From Cellulomonas sp. RIT-PI-Y (GTDB lineage: Bacteria; Actinomycetota; Actinomycetes; Actinomycetales; Cellulomonadaceae): 64,000 bases of DNA. The DNA lies in contig NZ_JANZKP010000001.1 of the NCBI RefSeq assembly GCF_025642745.1, positions 1-64,000 of the forward strand, read 5' to 3'. The position numbers were made by a program, and so were the translations under genes. Below are positions 1-8,073 of this stretch, in pieces. Positions within the stretch are counted from its first letter, which is position 1, and each line of letters opens with the position of its first letter. The notes under the pieces are model-generated. The model ran no database searches, was not told the DNA's origin, and saw nothing but the letters and a program-made list of their open reading frames with translations.

Positions 1-1
1 C

Positions 2-118
2 GTCGGTACCAGGGCGACCGACCTCGACGCCGATGTACCGAAGTCACCGCAGCATCGCCGCCCGCACCGCCGCCGCACCGACCGCACCCGCCGCACCCGA
101 GGAAGGACCCGCCGATGA
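2..118 (+). CDS. 3' end of an upstream open frame (partial, uncertain)
   Basis: An open frame enters from the left edge and stops with a TGA that overlaps the ATG of the next gene as ATGA. That junction type is used by almost every other pair in this operon, which is the main reason to suspect a real gene. The visible 38 residues end in a very arginine-rich tail and carry no recognisable domain. GC-rich DNA keeps frames open by chance, so this may be non-coding leader instead. It should be read together with the sequence upstream of the window. Confidence 0.3.
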   Translation, partial: VGTRATDLDADVPKSPQHRRPHRRRTDRTRRTRGRTRR

Positions 119-1008
119 GCCCCCGTGCCACCGTGGGCATCCCCGTCTACAACGGGGAGAAGTACCTGCCCGCCGCTCTGGCCTCCGTGCGTGAGCAGGA
201 CGAGCCGGACATCGAGATCGTCATCTCGGACAACGCCTCCACCGACGGGACCGAGGCGATCTGCCGGGCGGCCGCCGCCGAGGACCCCCGGATCCGCTAC
301 CACCGCCAGGGGGTCAACCGGGGCGGGGCGTGGAACTTCAACCACCTGGTCGAGCTGGCGAGCACCCCGTACTTCACCTGGGCCGCCGCCGACGACATCC
401 GACGACCGGAGTTCGTCCGGCGCTGCCTGGAGGTGTTCGCCGCCTCCGACCCGTCGACCGTGCTGGTCTACCCCCGGACCCGGATCATCGACGCCGAGGG
501 CCGGATCACCGAGGACCTGAACGACGCCGACCTGGCTTGCGACGAGCCCACCCCGCACCAGCGGATGCGGCACTTCCTCACCGCACAGGCGGCGCACATC
601 TTCTACGGACTGCACCGGACCGAGGTGCTGCGCAGCACCCGGGGCATCCGGCCGGTGGTCGGCAACGACATGGTGCTGCTGGCCGAGCTCGCCTGCCGTG
701 GGCCCTTCGCCCTGGTGCCGGAGCAGCTGTTCTGGCAGCGGCGGCACGCGGAGCAGTTCTCCGCGCAGGGCCAGGCGCAGGTGGCCTGGCACGCACCCCG
801 GGCATCGGTACGATTCGCCTTCCCGCACACCAAGGTGAGCGTGGAACTGCTGCGCGGCGTCGCGAGCTCCGACCTGCCGCCGGGTGAGCGGCTGCGGTCG
901 CTGGCCACCGTGCCGACGGCCTGGACCGTCCCGCGCTGGCGGGGCCCCGCGGCGGACGTCTGGGCCGCGCTGGGCCTCCGGCCCCGGCACCAGCGGGCGG
1001 CCACGTGA
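115..1008 (+). CDS. Glycosyltransferase family 2
   Basis: Predicted cytoplasmic GT-A fold glycosyltransferase (297 aa) that would add a sugar from a nucleotide donor to the growing lipid-linked repeat unit of the polysaccharide. The N-terminus has the GT2 pattern: TVGIPVYNGEKYL at about residues 6-18, SDNASTDGT at 38-46, and an acidic AADD metal/nucleotide site near 91-94. The ATG at 115 is preceded by GAGGAAGGA at a good distance. Its stop overlaps the GTG of the next GT by 4 bases, so the two are co-translated. Donor and acceptor cannot be read from sequence. The family call is firm. Confidence 0.88.
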   Translation: MSPRATVGIPVYNGEKYLPAALASVREQDEPDIEIVISDNASTDGTEAICRAAAAEDPRIRYHRQGVNRGGAWNFNHLVELASTPYFTWAAADDIRRPEFVRRCLEVFAASDPSTVLVYPRTRIIDAEGRITEDLNDADLACDEPTPHQRMRHFLTAQAAHIFYGLHRTEVLRSTRGIRPVVGNDMVLLAELACRGPFALVPEQLFWQRRHAEQFSAQGQAQVAWHAPRASVRFAFPHTKVSVELLRGVASSDLPPGERLRSLATVPTAWTVPRWRGPAADVWAALGLRPRHQRAAT

Positions 1009-2162
1009 CGACGCCCCGCCGGCCCGAGCTGCACCTGCTCACCCCCGGCGACCACTTCTCCCCGCGCACCGGCTCCGCGATCCCGACCGTGGTCGACGGA
1101 CTGTGCGCCGCGCTCGACCTGCCCGCCGCCGAGCGCCCCCGGGTGGCCGTCGCCCGGGGCACCTACCCGGACCGCTATCCGAGCGCCGTCCCGCTGGAGT
1201 ACGACCTGCCGGCCGCCGGGCGCACGGACCGGTACCTGGACGCCGCCGCGGGACGGCTCGGACTCCCCCGGCCGGGGGTCCGGCGGGGGCTGCGAGCCGC
1301 CCTGAGCACCCAGGACCGCCTGGACGACGCGGTGGTGCTGCTGCACAACGCCCCGCAGGCCGTGCCGCTGGTCGACCCGCGGCACACCCCGGTGCTCTAC
1401 GCGCACAACCTGCTGCTGCGCAGCTACACCCGGTCCGAGGCCGGCCGGGTGCTGGACCGGGCCGCGGCGATCGTCTGCGTCAGCGCCGCCCTGGCCGAGC
1501 AGACCGCCGAGCACCTGCCCACCGGACTGCACGACCGGCTGCGCGTGGTGCCGAACGGGGTGGACACCCGGCGGTTCCGTCCCCGCGCGGACCCGGCTCG
1601 CGGTGCACGGCTGCGGGTGCTGTTCGTCGGCCGGATGATCCCGGACAAGGGGGCCGACGTGCTGGTCGACGCGGTCACCCGGCTCGGCCGCGAGGACGTG
1701 GAGCTGACGGTCGTCGGCAGTGCGAACTTCGACGCGGGGGCCGAACCCGGCGCCTACGAGCGGGAGGTCTCCCGCCGGGCCGCGGTGCTGGGCGGCCGGG
1801 TCCGGCTGCTGCCGTTCACCCCCCGGGCCGAGGTGGCCGAGGTGTTCCGCGCGGCCGACGTGCTGGTCGTGCCGTCCCGGTGGGCGGAGCCGTTCGCGCT
1901 CACCGTGCTGGAGGGGATGGCCAGCGGGGTGCCCGTGGTGGCCTCGGCGGTCGGCGGCATCCCCGAGGCGATGGGCGGTGCCGGGGTGCCGGTCCCTCCC
2001 GGCGATGCGGGCGCACTGGCCGACGCGCTGGCCGCGCTGGCCGACGACGAGGGCTATCGGCAGCGGGTCGGCGCCGAGGGCCGGACCCGCGCGGAGGCCG
2101 GCGACTGGCGCAGGGCCAGAGAACGACTCGATCGGGCGGTTTCACCCGCGCCGGTCGGGTGA
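1005..2162 (+). CDS. Glycosyltransferase family 4
   Basis: GT-B type glycosyltransferase (385 aa), second gene of the plus-strand polysaccharide operon. The C-terminal nucleotide-sugar domain is clear: VVPNGVDTRRF, VLFVGRMIPDKGADVL, then the E-x7-E region around EPFALTVLEGMASG and the following VGGIPEAMG loop. It starts with GTG overlapping the preceding stop (GTGA). It likely transfers a hexose or hexosamine to the lipid-linked intermediate at the inner membrane face; substrate unknown. A gap of about 40 bases, rare in this operon, separates it from the next gene. Confidence 0.9.
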   Translation: MTTPRRPELHLLTPGDHFSPRTGSAIPTVVDGLCAALDLPAAERPRVAVARGTYPDRYPSAVPLEYDLPAAGRTDRYLDAAAGRLGLPRPGVRRGLRAALSTQDRLDDAVVLLHNAPQAVPLVDPRHTPVLYAHNLLLRSYTRSEAGRVLDRAAAIVCVSAALAEQTAEHLPTGLHDRLRVVPNGVDTRRFRPRADPARGARLRVLFVGRMIPDKGADVLVDAVTRLGREDVELTVVGSANFDAGAEPGAYEREVSRRAAVLGGRVRLLPFTPRAEVAEVFRAADVLVVPSRWAEPFALTVLEGMASGVPVVASAVGGIPEAMGGAGVPVPPGDAGALADALAALADDEGYRQRVGAEGRTRAEAGDWRRARERLDRAVSPAPVG

Positions 2163-2205
2163 ACGGCTGTCCGTTTTGTCCTGGATGAGGGGTTTGCCCG
2201 GCACG

Positions 2206-4476
2206 ATGTCCTCCATGCGCGTCCTGCGGATCTCCCACAGCGCGGTCGTCACGGCGTGGCGACGGCGGGAGCACGCCCTGCGCGCGGACGGCAGCACCGT
2301 GCAACTGCTCAGCGCCCGGCGCTGGCCCGAGGGCGGCCGCCCGGTCGACCTGGAGCCGGAGCCCGGCGAGGACGTGATCGGCGTGCGCACGCTGGGCACC
2401 CACCCGCAGCTGTTCCTCTACGACCCCCGGCCGATCTGGCGCGCCCTCGGGCGATCGTGGGACGTGATCGACCTGCACGAGGAGCCCTCCGCCCTGGCCA
2501 CCGCCGAGGTGCTGCTGCTGCGCGCGCTGCGCCGGGTCCGCACCCCCTACGTGCTCTACTCCGCGCAGAACCTGGCCAAGCGGTACCCGGTGCCGTTCCG
2601 CTGGTGGGAGCGCCGGGCCCTGCGAGGCGCCGGGGCGGTCAGCGTGTGCAACGCCGAGGCGGCCCGGATCCTGCGCGGCAAGGGCCTGACGGCTCCGGCG
2701 CGGGTGATCGGCCTGGGGGTCGAGCTGCCCGGGACCGAGGAGTCCGGCACCGGGACGCCCGGAACTGTCACGCCCGAAGCCGGAACGCCGGGAGCCGGGA
2801 CGCCGGCAGCTCCGACCACGTCCGGCAGATTCCGGGTCGGCTACGCGGGCCGGTTCCTGGCCCCGCACAAGGGCATCGCCACCCTGATGGACGCGGTGGC
2901 CGCCGACCCGGGGCTCGACCTCGTCCTCGCCGGTGACGGCCCGCAGGCCGCCGAGCTCCGCATGCGCGCCGACCGGCCGGACCTCGCGGGCCGGGTCGCG
3001 TTCCGGGGCTCGCTGTCCGGCGACGACCTGAACGCGTTCTACCGCTCGCTGGACGTCTTGGCCGTGCCGTCGGTCGCCGCACCGGGTTGGCTGGAGCAGT
3101 TCGGCCGGGTCGCGGTGGAGGCGATGGCGCTCGGCGTGCCGGTGGTGGTCTCCGACAGCGGCGCACTGCCCGAGGTGGTCGGCGACGCCGGGCTGGTCGT
3201 GCCCCCGGGCGACATGCCGGCACTGACCCGTGCGCTGCGCCGGGTCCGGGACGAGGACGGGCTGGCGGCTCGGCTGACGGCCGACGGCCGGGAACGCGCG
3301 CGGCGGTACACCTGGGCGGCGATCGCCGAGGAGTACCGGGAGCTGTACGCGCTGGCGCGGGGGAACGTTCCGGCCCTCGCCGCGTCGACGCCCGCACCCG
3401 ACCGGGTCCTCGACCCCGAGGTGGTCGTGGTGGCCTACGGCTCCCCCGGCCCGCTCGCCGACGCGCTGGCCCCGCTGGCCGGGCACCTCCCGATCACGGT
3501 GGTGGACAACTCCGGCGACCCGGCCGTCCGCGCCGTCGCCCGGGACGCCGGGGTCCGCTACCTCGACCCCGGCGCGAACCTCGGCTTCGGCACCGCGATC
3601 AACCGCGCCCTGGCCGACCGGCTGCGCCTGGGCGCCGACATCCTGCTGCTCAACCCGGACGCCCGGATCGATCTGGCCGGCGTCCGCGCGCTGACCGCCC
3701 GCCTGCACGCCGGGCCCCGGATCGGCGCGGTGGGACCGGAGCAGGTGGACGACCACGGCGATCCGTCCCGGGTGCGCTGGCCGTTCCCGACCCCGGGCGG
3801 CGTGTGGCGGCAGGCGGTGGGCCTGGGCCTGCCGGACACCGACGACGGGTTCGTGATCGGGTCGGTGCTGCTGCTGCGCGCGGCGGCCCTGGCCGAGGTC
3901 GGCGGGTTCGACGAGTCCTTCTTCCTCTACTCGGAGGAGACCGACTGGCAGCGCCGCGCGCACGACGCGGGCTGGTCGGTGGCGGTGTCCGACGGCGCAC
4001 CCGCCCAGCACACCGGCGCCGGCACCAGCACCGACCCGCTGCGCCGGGAGACCTTCTTCCACGGCGCCCAGGAGCGCTACCTGCGCGCCCATCACGGCGC
4101 GGTCGGCTGGCAGCTCGCCCGGATCGGCGTGCTGGCGGGCGCGCTGGCCCGGGCGCCCTTCCCCGGCGAGACCGGTCGGTCGGCGCGGGTGCGGCTGCGG
4201 CTGTACCTGCGCGGGCCGTTGCGGGCCGAGGCGGCACTGGGCGACCCGCGAGCACCCCGGTCGTCGACGTTGCCCCCGCTGCCGCCCGGCCCGCTCCGGA
4301 GTCCCGGGGACCGGCACGGCCGCGGTCCCGACCACACGGATTCCACGCCCGAGCACGAGGGAGCAGGACCCCAGCGCGAGGGAGCACGACCCGACCGCGA
4401 AGGCGCGCGACCCGACCGTGAGGGAGCACGGCCCGACCGTGACGACACCGGCCCGGACCGGGAGGACGCCGCGTGA
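2206..4476 (+). CDS. Two-domain GT4-GT2 fusion glycosyltransferase with repeat tail
   Basis: Bifunctional enzyme of about 756 aa. Residues ~4-390 form a GT4 domain (LRISHSAVV at the start, FRVGYAGRFLAPHKG, EQFGRVAVEAMALGVPVVVSD). Residues ~400-680 form a rhamnosyltransferase-like GT2 domain (VVVVAYGS, TVVDNSGD, YLDPGANLGFG, ILLLNPDARID, GGFDESFFLYSEETDW). A Thr/Pro/Gly-rich linker interrupts the GT4 part, and the last ~40 residues are a charged heptad repeat built on GARPDRE. In-frame ATGs exist at 2185, 2206 and 2215; 2206 follows GAGGGG at 13 bases, while 2215 fits the usual family N-terminus. The frame is open much further upstream, but that part is a shadow of the previous gene. It would add two successive sugars. 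Confidence 0.85.
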   Translation: MSSMRVLRISHSAVVTAWRRREHALRADGSTVQLLSARRWPEGGRPVDLEPEPGEDVIGVRTLGTHPQLFLYDPRPIWRALGRSWDVIDLHEEPSALATAEVLLLRALRRVRTPYVLYSAQNLAKRYPVPFRWWERRALRGAGAVSVCNAEAARILRGKGLTAPARVIGLGVELPGTEESGTGTPGTVTPEAGTPGAGTPAAPTTSGRFRVGYAGRFLAPHKGIATLMDAVAADPGLDLVLAGDGPQAAELRMRADRPDLAGRVAFRGSLSGDDLNAFYRSLDVLAVPSVAAPGWLEQFGRVAVEAMALGVPVVVSDSGALPEVVGDAGLVVPPGDMPALTRALRRVRDEDGLAARLTADGRERARRYTWAAIAEEYRELYALARGNVPALAASTPAPDRVLDPEVVVVAYGSPGPLADALAPLAGHLPITVVDNSGDPAVRAVARDAGVRYLDPGANLGFGTAINRALADRLRLGADILLLNPDARIDLAGVRALTARLHAGPRIGAVGPEQVDDHGDPSRVRWPFPTPGGVWRQAVGLGLPDTDDGFVIGSVLLLRAAALAEVGGFDESFFLYSEETDWQRRAHDAGWSVAVSDGAPAQHTGAGTSTDPLRRETFFHGAQERYLRAHHGAVGWQLARIGVLAGALARAPFPGETGRSARVRLRLYLRGPLRAEAALGDPRAPRSSTLPPLPPGPLRSPGDRHGRGPDHTDSTPEHEGAGPQREGARPDREGARPDREGARPDRDDTGPDREDAA
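4360..4473 (+). repeat. In-frame 21-bp repeat coding for a GARPDRE heptad
   Basis: About five imperfect copies of a 21-bp unit lie in the last 115 bases of the fused glycosyltransferase gene. They encode GARPDRE-like heptads: three near-perfect copies flanked by variants GAGPQRE and DTGPDRE. The copies differ at third positions, so this is an older protein repeat rather than a recent slippage product. The tail is strongly charged and probably disordered. Confidence 0.75.
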
Positions 4477-5897
4477 GCCCCGCCCGCCCCTCCGACGCCA
4501 CGACGACCCCGGTGTCCGACCACGCCGCCACTCCCGTCGAGACCGCCGCGCCCGACGGGACCGCCCCGCGTCCGCGCCGCGACCGCCTCCCCCAGCCCAC
4601 CGTCCCGATGCGGATCGCCCTGGCCGTGGGACTGGCGATGATCGGCGTCATCCTGGTCCTCACCACCTCGATCACGCCCTGGTACACCCTGGGGCTGGGT
4701 GCTGCGCTGCTGGTGGTCGCCCTGACCCTGCGGGAGCCGATCGCTTTGCCGGTGCTGGCCATGCCCGCGCTGCTGCTGGTCAACCGGGTCGGCGGCACGC
4801 TGTCGGTCTCGGACTTCGTGCTGTTCGCGGCGTTCTGGCCCGCCCTGCTGTTCGCCCGTCGCCCGCTCAGCCGGCCGATGCGCAACCTGCTCTGGGTCAA
4901 CGCGTTCTACCAGGCCACCGTGCTGTTCACCGTGATCGCGAACCCGTACGTCGCCAACGCGGTGGAGTGGCTGCACTCCTGGCTGCTGGTCGGCGGCGCG
5001 CTGCTGGTCGGCTGGGCGATCGGCGCCGCGGGCCGGGCCCGGACGGCGGTGGCGCTCTACCTGGCCGGCAGCGCCGTGGTGACGGTGGCCGCGCTGGCCC
5101 AGTTCGCGATGAACCTCGCCGCCGGCAACACCGGCGCGGTCTACCTGAACGAGCCGTTCCTGATGCACAAGAACTTCATCGGCTGCGTGCTCGCCTTCGC
5201 GGCGGTGGTGGTCTACGCCCGGCCGCGCTGGCTGCGGATGAACAACCTGCTCTGCCTGGGCCTGTTCGCGTTCTTCCTGTCCGGGATCCTGGTCTCCCAG
5301 TCCCGGCAGGCGCTGATCGGCCTGGCGGTGGCGGTGACCGTGATCGCGCTGCGGCCGGACCCGAGCCGCCGCCGGTCCAAGGTGGTCCTGCTCGCCGTGG
5401 CCGCCGCCGCCGTCGTGGTGGCCTTCCTGGTGCAGGACCAGCTGGAGTCCGGCGACCAGTACAACTCGGCCTACCAGAGGCTGATCTGGTTCGGGCAGTC
5501 GCTGCGGATCTGGGAGCAGTACCCGGTGTTCGGCGCCGGGCTGCGCTGGTGGTACACCGACCGGTTCTCCGAGCAGTTCCAGCCGCCGAACGCCGAGTTC
5601 GAGATGCTGTCCTCCGGCGGACTGGTGGGCCTGATCGGCTTCCTGCTGATGTTCCTGGTCATGCTGGTGATCCTGTGGCGGGTGGACTCCCGGTTCGGCA
5701 CGCTGGCGTTCGTCCTGGTGCTGATGCGATTCGTCCAGGGGCAGTTCGACCTGTTCTGGGTGGCCGCGCAGGTGTCCATCCCGTTCGTGCTCGCCGGGAT
5801 CTGCCTGGGAGCGCAGGAGCACGTCCGGCTGCGCCGTCTGGACGAGGACGACCACGACCATCGCGGCTTCGCCCTGACCCCGAGGATCGACCCATGA
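4473..5897 (+). CDS. O-antigen ligase / Wzy-like polysaccharide polymerase
   Basis: Integral membrane protein of 474 aa with about ten or more hydrophobic segments after a ~45-residue disordered, Pro/Thr-rich cytoplasmic N-terminus. The central part carries the Wzy_C/O-antigen ligase pattern: SQSRQALIGL before a helix, then RLIWFGQSLRIWEQYPVFG, then NAEFEMLSSGGLVGLIG. Such proteins join lipid-linked repeat units outside the membrane, so this is the likely chain polymerase of the locus. It starts at a GTG overlapping the preceding stop and ends with an ATGA overlap. No Wzx flippase is seen in the window; it may lie upstream. Confidence 0.85.
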   Translation: MSPARPSDATTTPVSDHAATPVETAAPDGTAPRPRRDRLPQPTVPMRIALAVGLAMIGVILVLTTSITPWYTLGLGAALLVVALTLREPIALPVLAMPALLLVNRVGGTLSVSDFVLFAAFWPALLFARRPLSRPMRNLLWVNAFYQATVLFTVIANPYVANAVEWLHSWLLVGGALLVGWAIGAAGRARTAVALYLAGSAVVTVAALAQFAMNLAAGNTGAVYLNEPFLMHKNFIGCVLAFAAVVVYARPRWLRMNNLLCLGLFAFFLSGILVSQSRQALIGLAVAVTVIALRPDPSRRRSKVVLLAVAAAAVVVAFLVQDQLESGDQYNSAYQRLIWFGQSLRIWEQYPVFGAGLRWWYTDRFSEQFQPPNAEFEMLSSGGLVGLIGFLLMFLVMLVILWRVDSRFGTLAFVLVLMRFVQGQFDLFWVAAQVSIPFVLAGICLGAQEHVRLRRLDEDDHDHRGFALTPRIDP

Positions 5898-6907
5898 CCG
5901 CCCCCGATGTGGTGCACGTGGTGTGCACCGAGGAGTTCGCCGGCGTCGAGCGCTATGTCAGCACCCTGGCCCGGGTGCAGGACCAGCGCGGCGCCCGGGT
6001 GCTGGTGTTCGGCGGGGACCCGGCCCGGATGCCGGCCGAGCTGGCCGGGACCGGGGTGGGCTGGCATCCCGCGGCGACCTGGCGGCAGGCCCGGAGCGGT
6101 CTGCGCGGGCTCACGCCCGGGGTGGTGCACGCCCACATGACCGCCGCGGAACTGGCCGCCGTGCTGGCCGGTCGGGCGCCCGTCGTCGCGACCCGGCACT
6201 TCGCGGAGCGTCGCGGCTCCTCGCTGCCCGCCCGCACGGTCGGCCGGTTCCTGACCGCCCGGATCGCCGCGCAGGTGGCGATCAGCTCCTTCGTGGCCGA
6301 GCGGGTCGAGGGGGCGAGCGTGGTCGCGCACCCCGGGGTGCCCGCCGTCCCGGAGTCGGGCGTCGCCCGGGAGCAGGTCGTGCTGATCGCCCAGCGGCTG
6401 GAGGCGGAGAAGCGCACTGACCTCGGGCTGCGGATCTGGGCCGCGTCCGGGCTGGGCTCGCGCGGCTGGACGCTGCAGATCGCCGGGACCGGCGCCCTGC
6501 GCCCCGAGCTGGAGACGATGGCCCGTCGACTGGGCGTCGGGGACAGCGTGCGGTTCCTGGGCGCCCGCTCCGACGTCGGCGCCCTGTTGAGCCGGGCCGG
6601 GATCCTGTTCGCTCCCCGTCCGGACGAGCCCTACGGCCTGTCCGTGGTCGAGGCGATGGCGCACGGCGTGCCGGTGGTGGCGGGGTCCGGCGGCGGTCAC
6701 ACTGAGACGGTCGGCAGCGTGCCCGGCGCCGTCCTGGTGCCCGCGGACGACCTGGCCACGGCCGGCCGGATGCTGGCCGCCCTCGCCGACGATCCGGCCC
6801 GGCGCGCGGCCTACGGAGCCGCCCTGCGGGCCGCGCAGCAGGAGCGCTTCGACCTCTCCGGCCACGCCGACGCGGTGGCCGCGGTGTACGCGGAGGTCCG
6901 TCGATGA
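5894..6907 (+). CDS. Glycosyltransferase family 4
   Basis: GT-B fold glycosyltransferase of 337 aa. It begins VVHVVCTEEFAGVERYV, a GT4 acceptor-domain start, and has VLIAQRLEAEKRTDLGL and the nucleotide-sugar motif DEPYGLSVVEAMAHGVPVVAG with the spaced glutamates. The ATG at 5894 forms an ATGA overlap with the polymerase gene, which fixes the start; a much longer open frame upstream belongs to no gene. It is a little short for GT4 but complete. It acts on the same lipid-linked glycan as its neighbours; sugar specificity unknown. Confidence 0.9.
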   Translation: MTAPDVVHVVCTEEFAGVERYVSTLARVQDQRGARVLVFGGDPARMPAELAGTGVGWHPAATWRQARSGLRGLTPGVVHAHMTAAELAAVLAGRAPVVATRHFAERRGSSLPARTVGRFLTARIAAQVAISSFVAERVEGASVVAHPGVPAVPESGVAREQVVLIAQRLEAEKRTDLGLRIWAASGLGSRGWTLQIAGTGALRPELETMARRLGVGDSVRFLGARSDVGALLSRAGILFAPRPDEPYGLSVVEAMAHGVPVVAGSGGGHTETVGSVPGAVLVPADDLATAGRMLAALADDPARRAAYGAALRAAQQERFDLSGHADAVAAVYAEVRR

Positions 6908-8073
6908 GCCTGCTGACCACGCCGGTGCGCCAGGACCTGGTGGTGATGTCGCTGGAACCGTGGGACGAGGTCTGGCGCCGGAACCAGCACCTGATCGCCG
7001 GTCTGCTGCGGGACGACCCCGGACTGCACGTGCTGTTCGTCGAGCCCCCGGTGGACCACGTGCACGACCTACGGCGCGGCGCACCCCTGACCCTCGCCCG
7101 GCGGCTGCGTGCCCTCACCGAGCACGACGGTGCTCCCGCGGGCCGGGCCTGGGCCTACCGCCCGACCAAGTGGCTGCCCCGCCGGCTCGCGCCCGGCGCC
7201 GACCGTCGCCGGGCCGCACGCGTGGCCCGGGTGGCCCGCCGGCTGGGCATGCCCGACCCGGTGCTCTGGGTGAACGACCCGGACGGCGCCGGGGTGCTGC
7301 GCGCCACCGGTTGGCGGTCGCTCTACGACATCACCGACGACTGGCTGCGCGCCGAGCGGGAACCGGCCGAGCATCGGCGGACCCGGGAGAACGAGGACCT
7401 GCTGCTCGCCGACTGCGACGAGGTGGTGGTCTGCTCTCCCGCGCTGGCCCGCAGCAAGGGCAGCGACATCGGCCGCGCCGTCACCCTGGTGACCAACGCG
7501 GTCGACGTCCCCGCCTACCGCACCCCCGCGGTCCGGCCCGGAGACCTGCCCACCGGGGACTACGCGCTCTACGTCGGCACCCTGCACCCGGACCGCTTGG
7601 ACGTGGACGCCTGCCTGCGACTGGCCACCGCGCTGCGCGGGGCCGGGGCGCACCTGGTGCTGGTCGGTCCGCCGCTGCTCGACCCCCTGGACCTGACCCG
7701 CCTGGAGGCGGCCGGCGCCGTGGTGCTGGGCGCCCGTCCGGCCGCGGTGGTGCCCGCGTATCTGCAGCACGCCGCCGCCCTGGTGGTGCCGCACCGGGTG
7801 GACGACTTCACCGACTCGCTGGACCCGATCAAGCTCTACGAGTACCTGGCGGTGAACCGGCCGATCGTGAGCACACCGGTGGCCGGCTTCCGCGACCAGC
7901 CCGCCGACCGGGTGGTGACGGCGTCCCCGCAGCAGCTGCCGGAGGCGGTGCTCCGGGTGCTCAGCGCTCCGCCGGCCCCGGGGACACCGGCCGAGGTGCC
8001 CACCTGGTCGGACCGGGTGCGGCAGATGCAGCAGGTGCTGACCCGCGTGCGTGCCGCTGCCACACCGCGGTGA
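6904..8073 (+). CDS. Glycosyltransferase, TuaH-like GT-B
   Basis: GT-B type glycosyltransferase of 389 aa resembling teichuronic-acid TuaH-like proteins. It opens with VVMSLEPWDEVWRRNQHLI and has SLYDITDDW, CDEVVVCSPALA and the C-terminal DPIKLYEYLAVNRPIVST motif typical of this group. It is the last gene of the plus-strand operon and starts within an ATGA overlap. Its last 113 bases are shared with the 3' end of the convergent minus-strand glycosyltransferase, so the two operons collide inside coding sequence. The frame and motifs run past the overlap boundary normally, so this gene looks intact. Confidence 0.85.
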   Translation: MSLLTTPVRQDLVVMSLEPWDEVWRRNQHLIAGLLRDDPGLHVLFVEPPVDHVHDLRRGAPLTLARRLRALTEHDGAPAGRAWAYRPTKWLPRRLAPGADRRRAARVARVARRLGMPDPVLWVNDPDGAGVLRATGWRSLYDITDDWLRAEREPAEHRRTRENEDLLLADCDEVVVCSPALARSKGSDIGRAVTLVTNAVDVPAYRTPAVRPGDLPTGDYALYVGTLHPDRLDVDACLRLATALRGAGAHLVLVGPPLLDPLDLTRLEAAGAVVLGARPAAVVPAYLQHAAALVVPHRVDDFTDSLDPIKLYEYLAVNRPIVSTPVAGFRDQPADRVVTASPQQLPEAVLRVLSAPPAPGTPAEVPTWSDRVRQMQQVLTRVRAAATPR

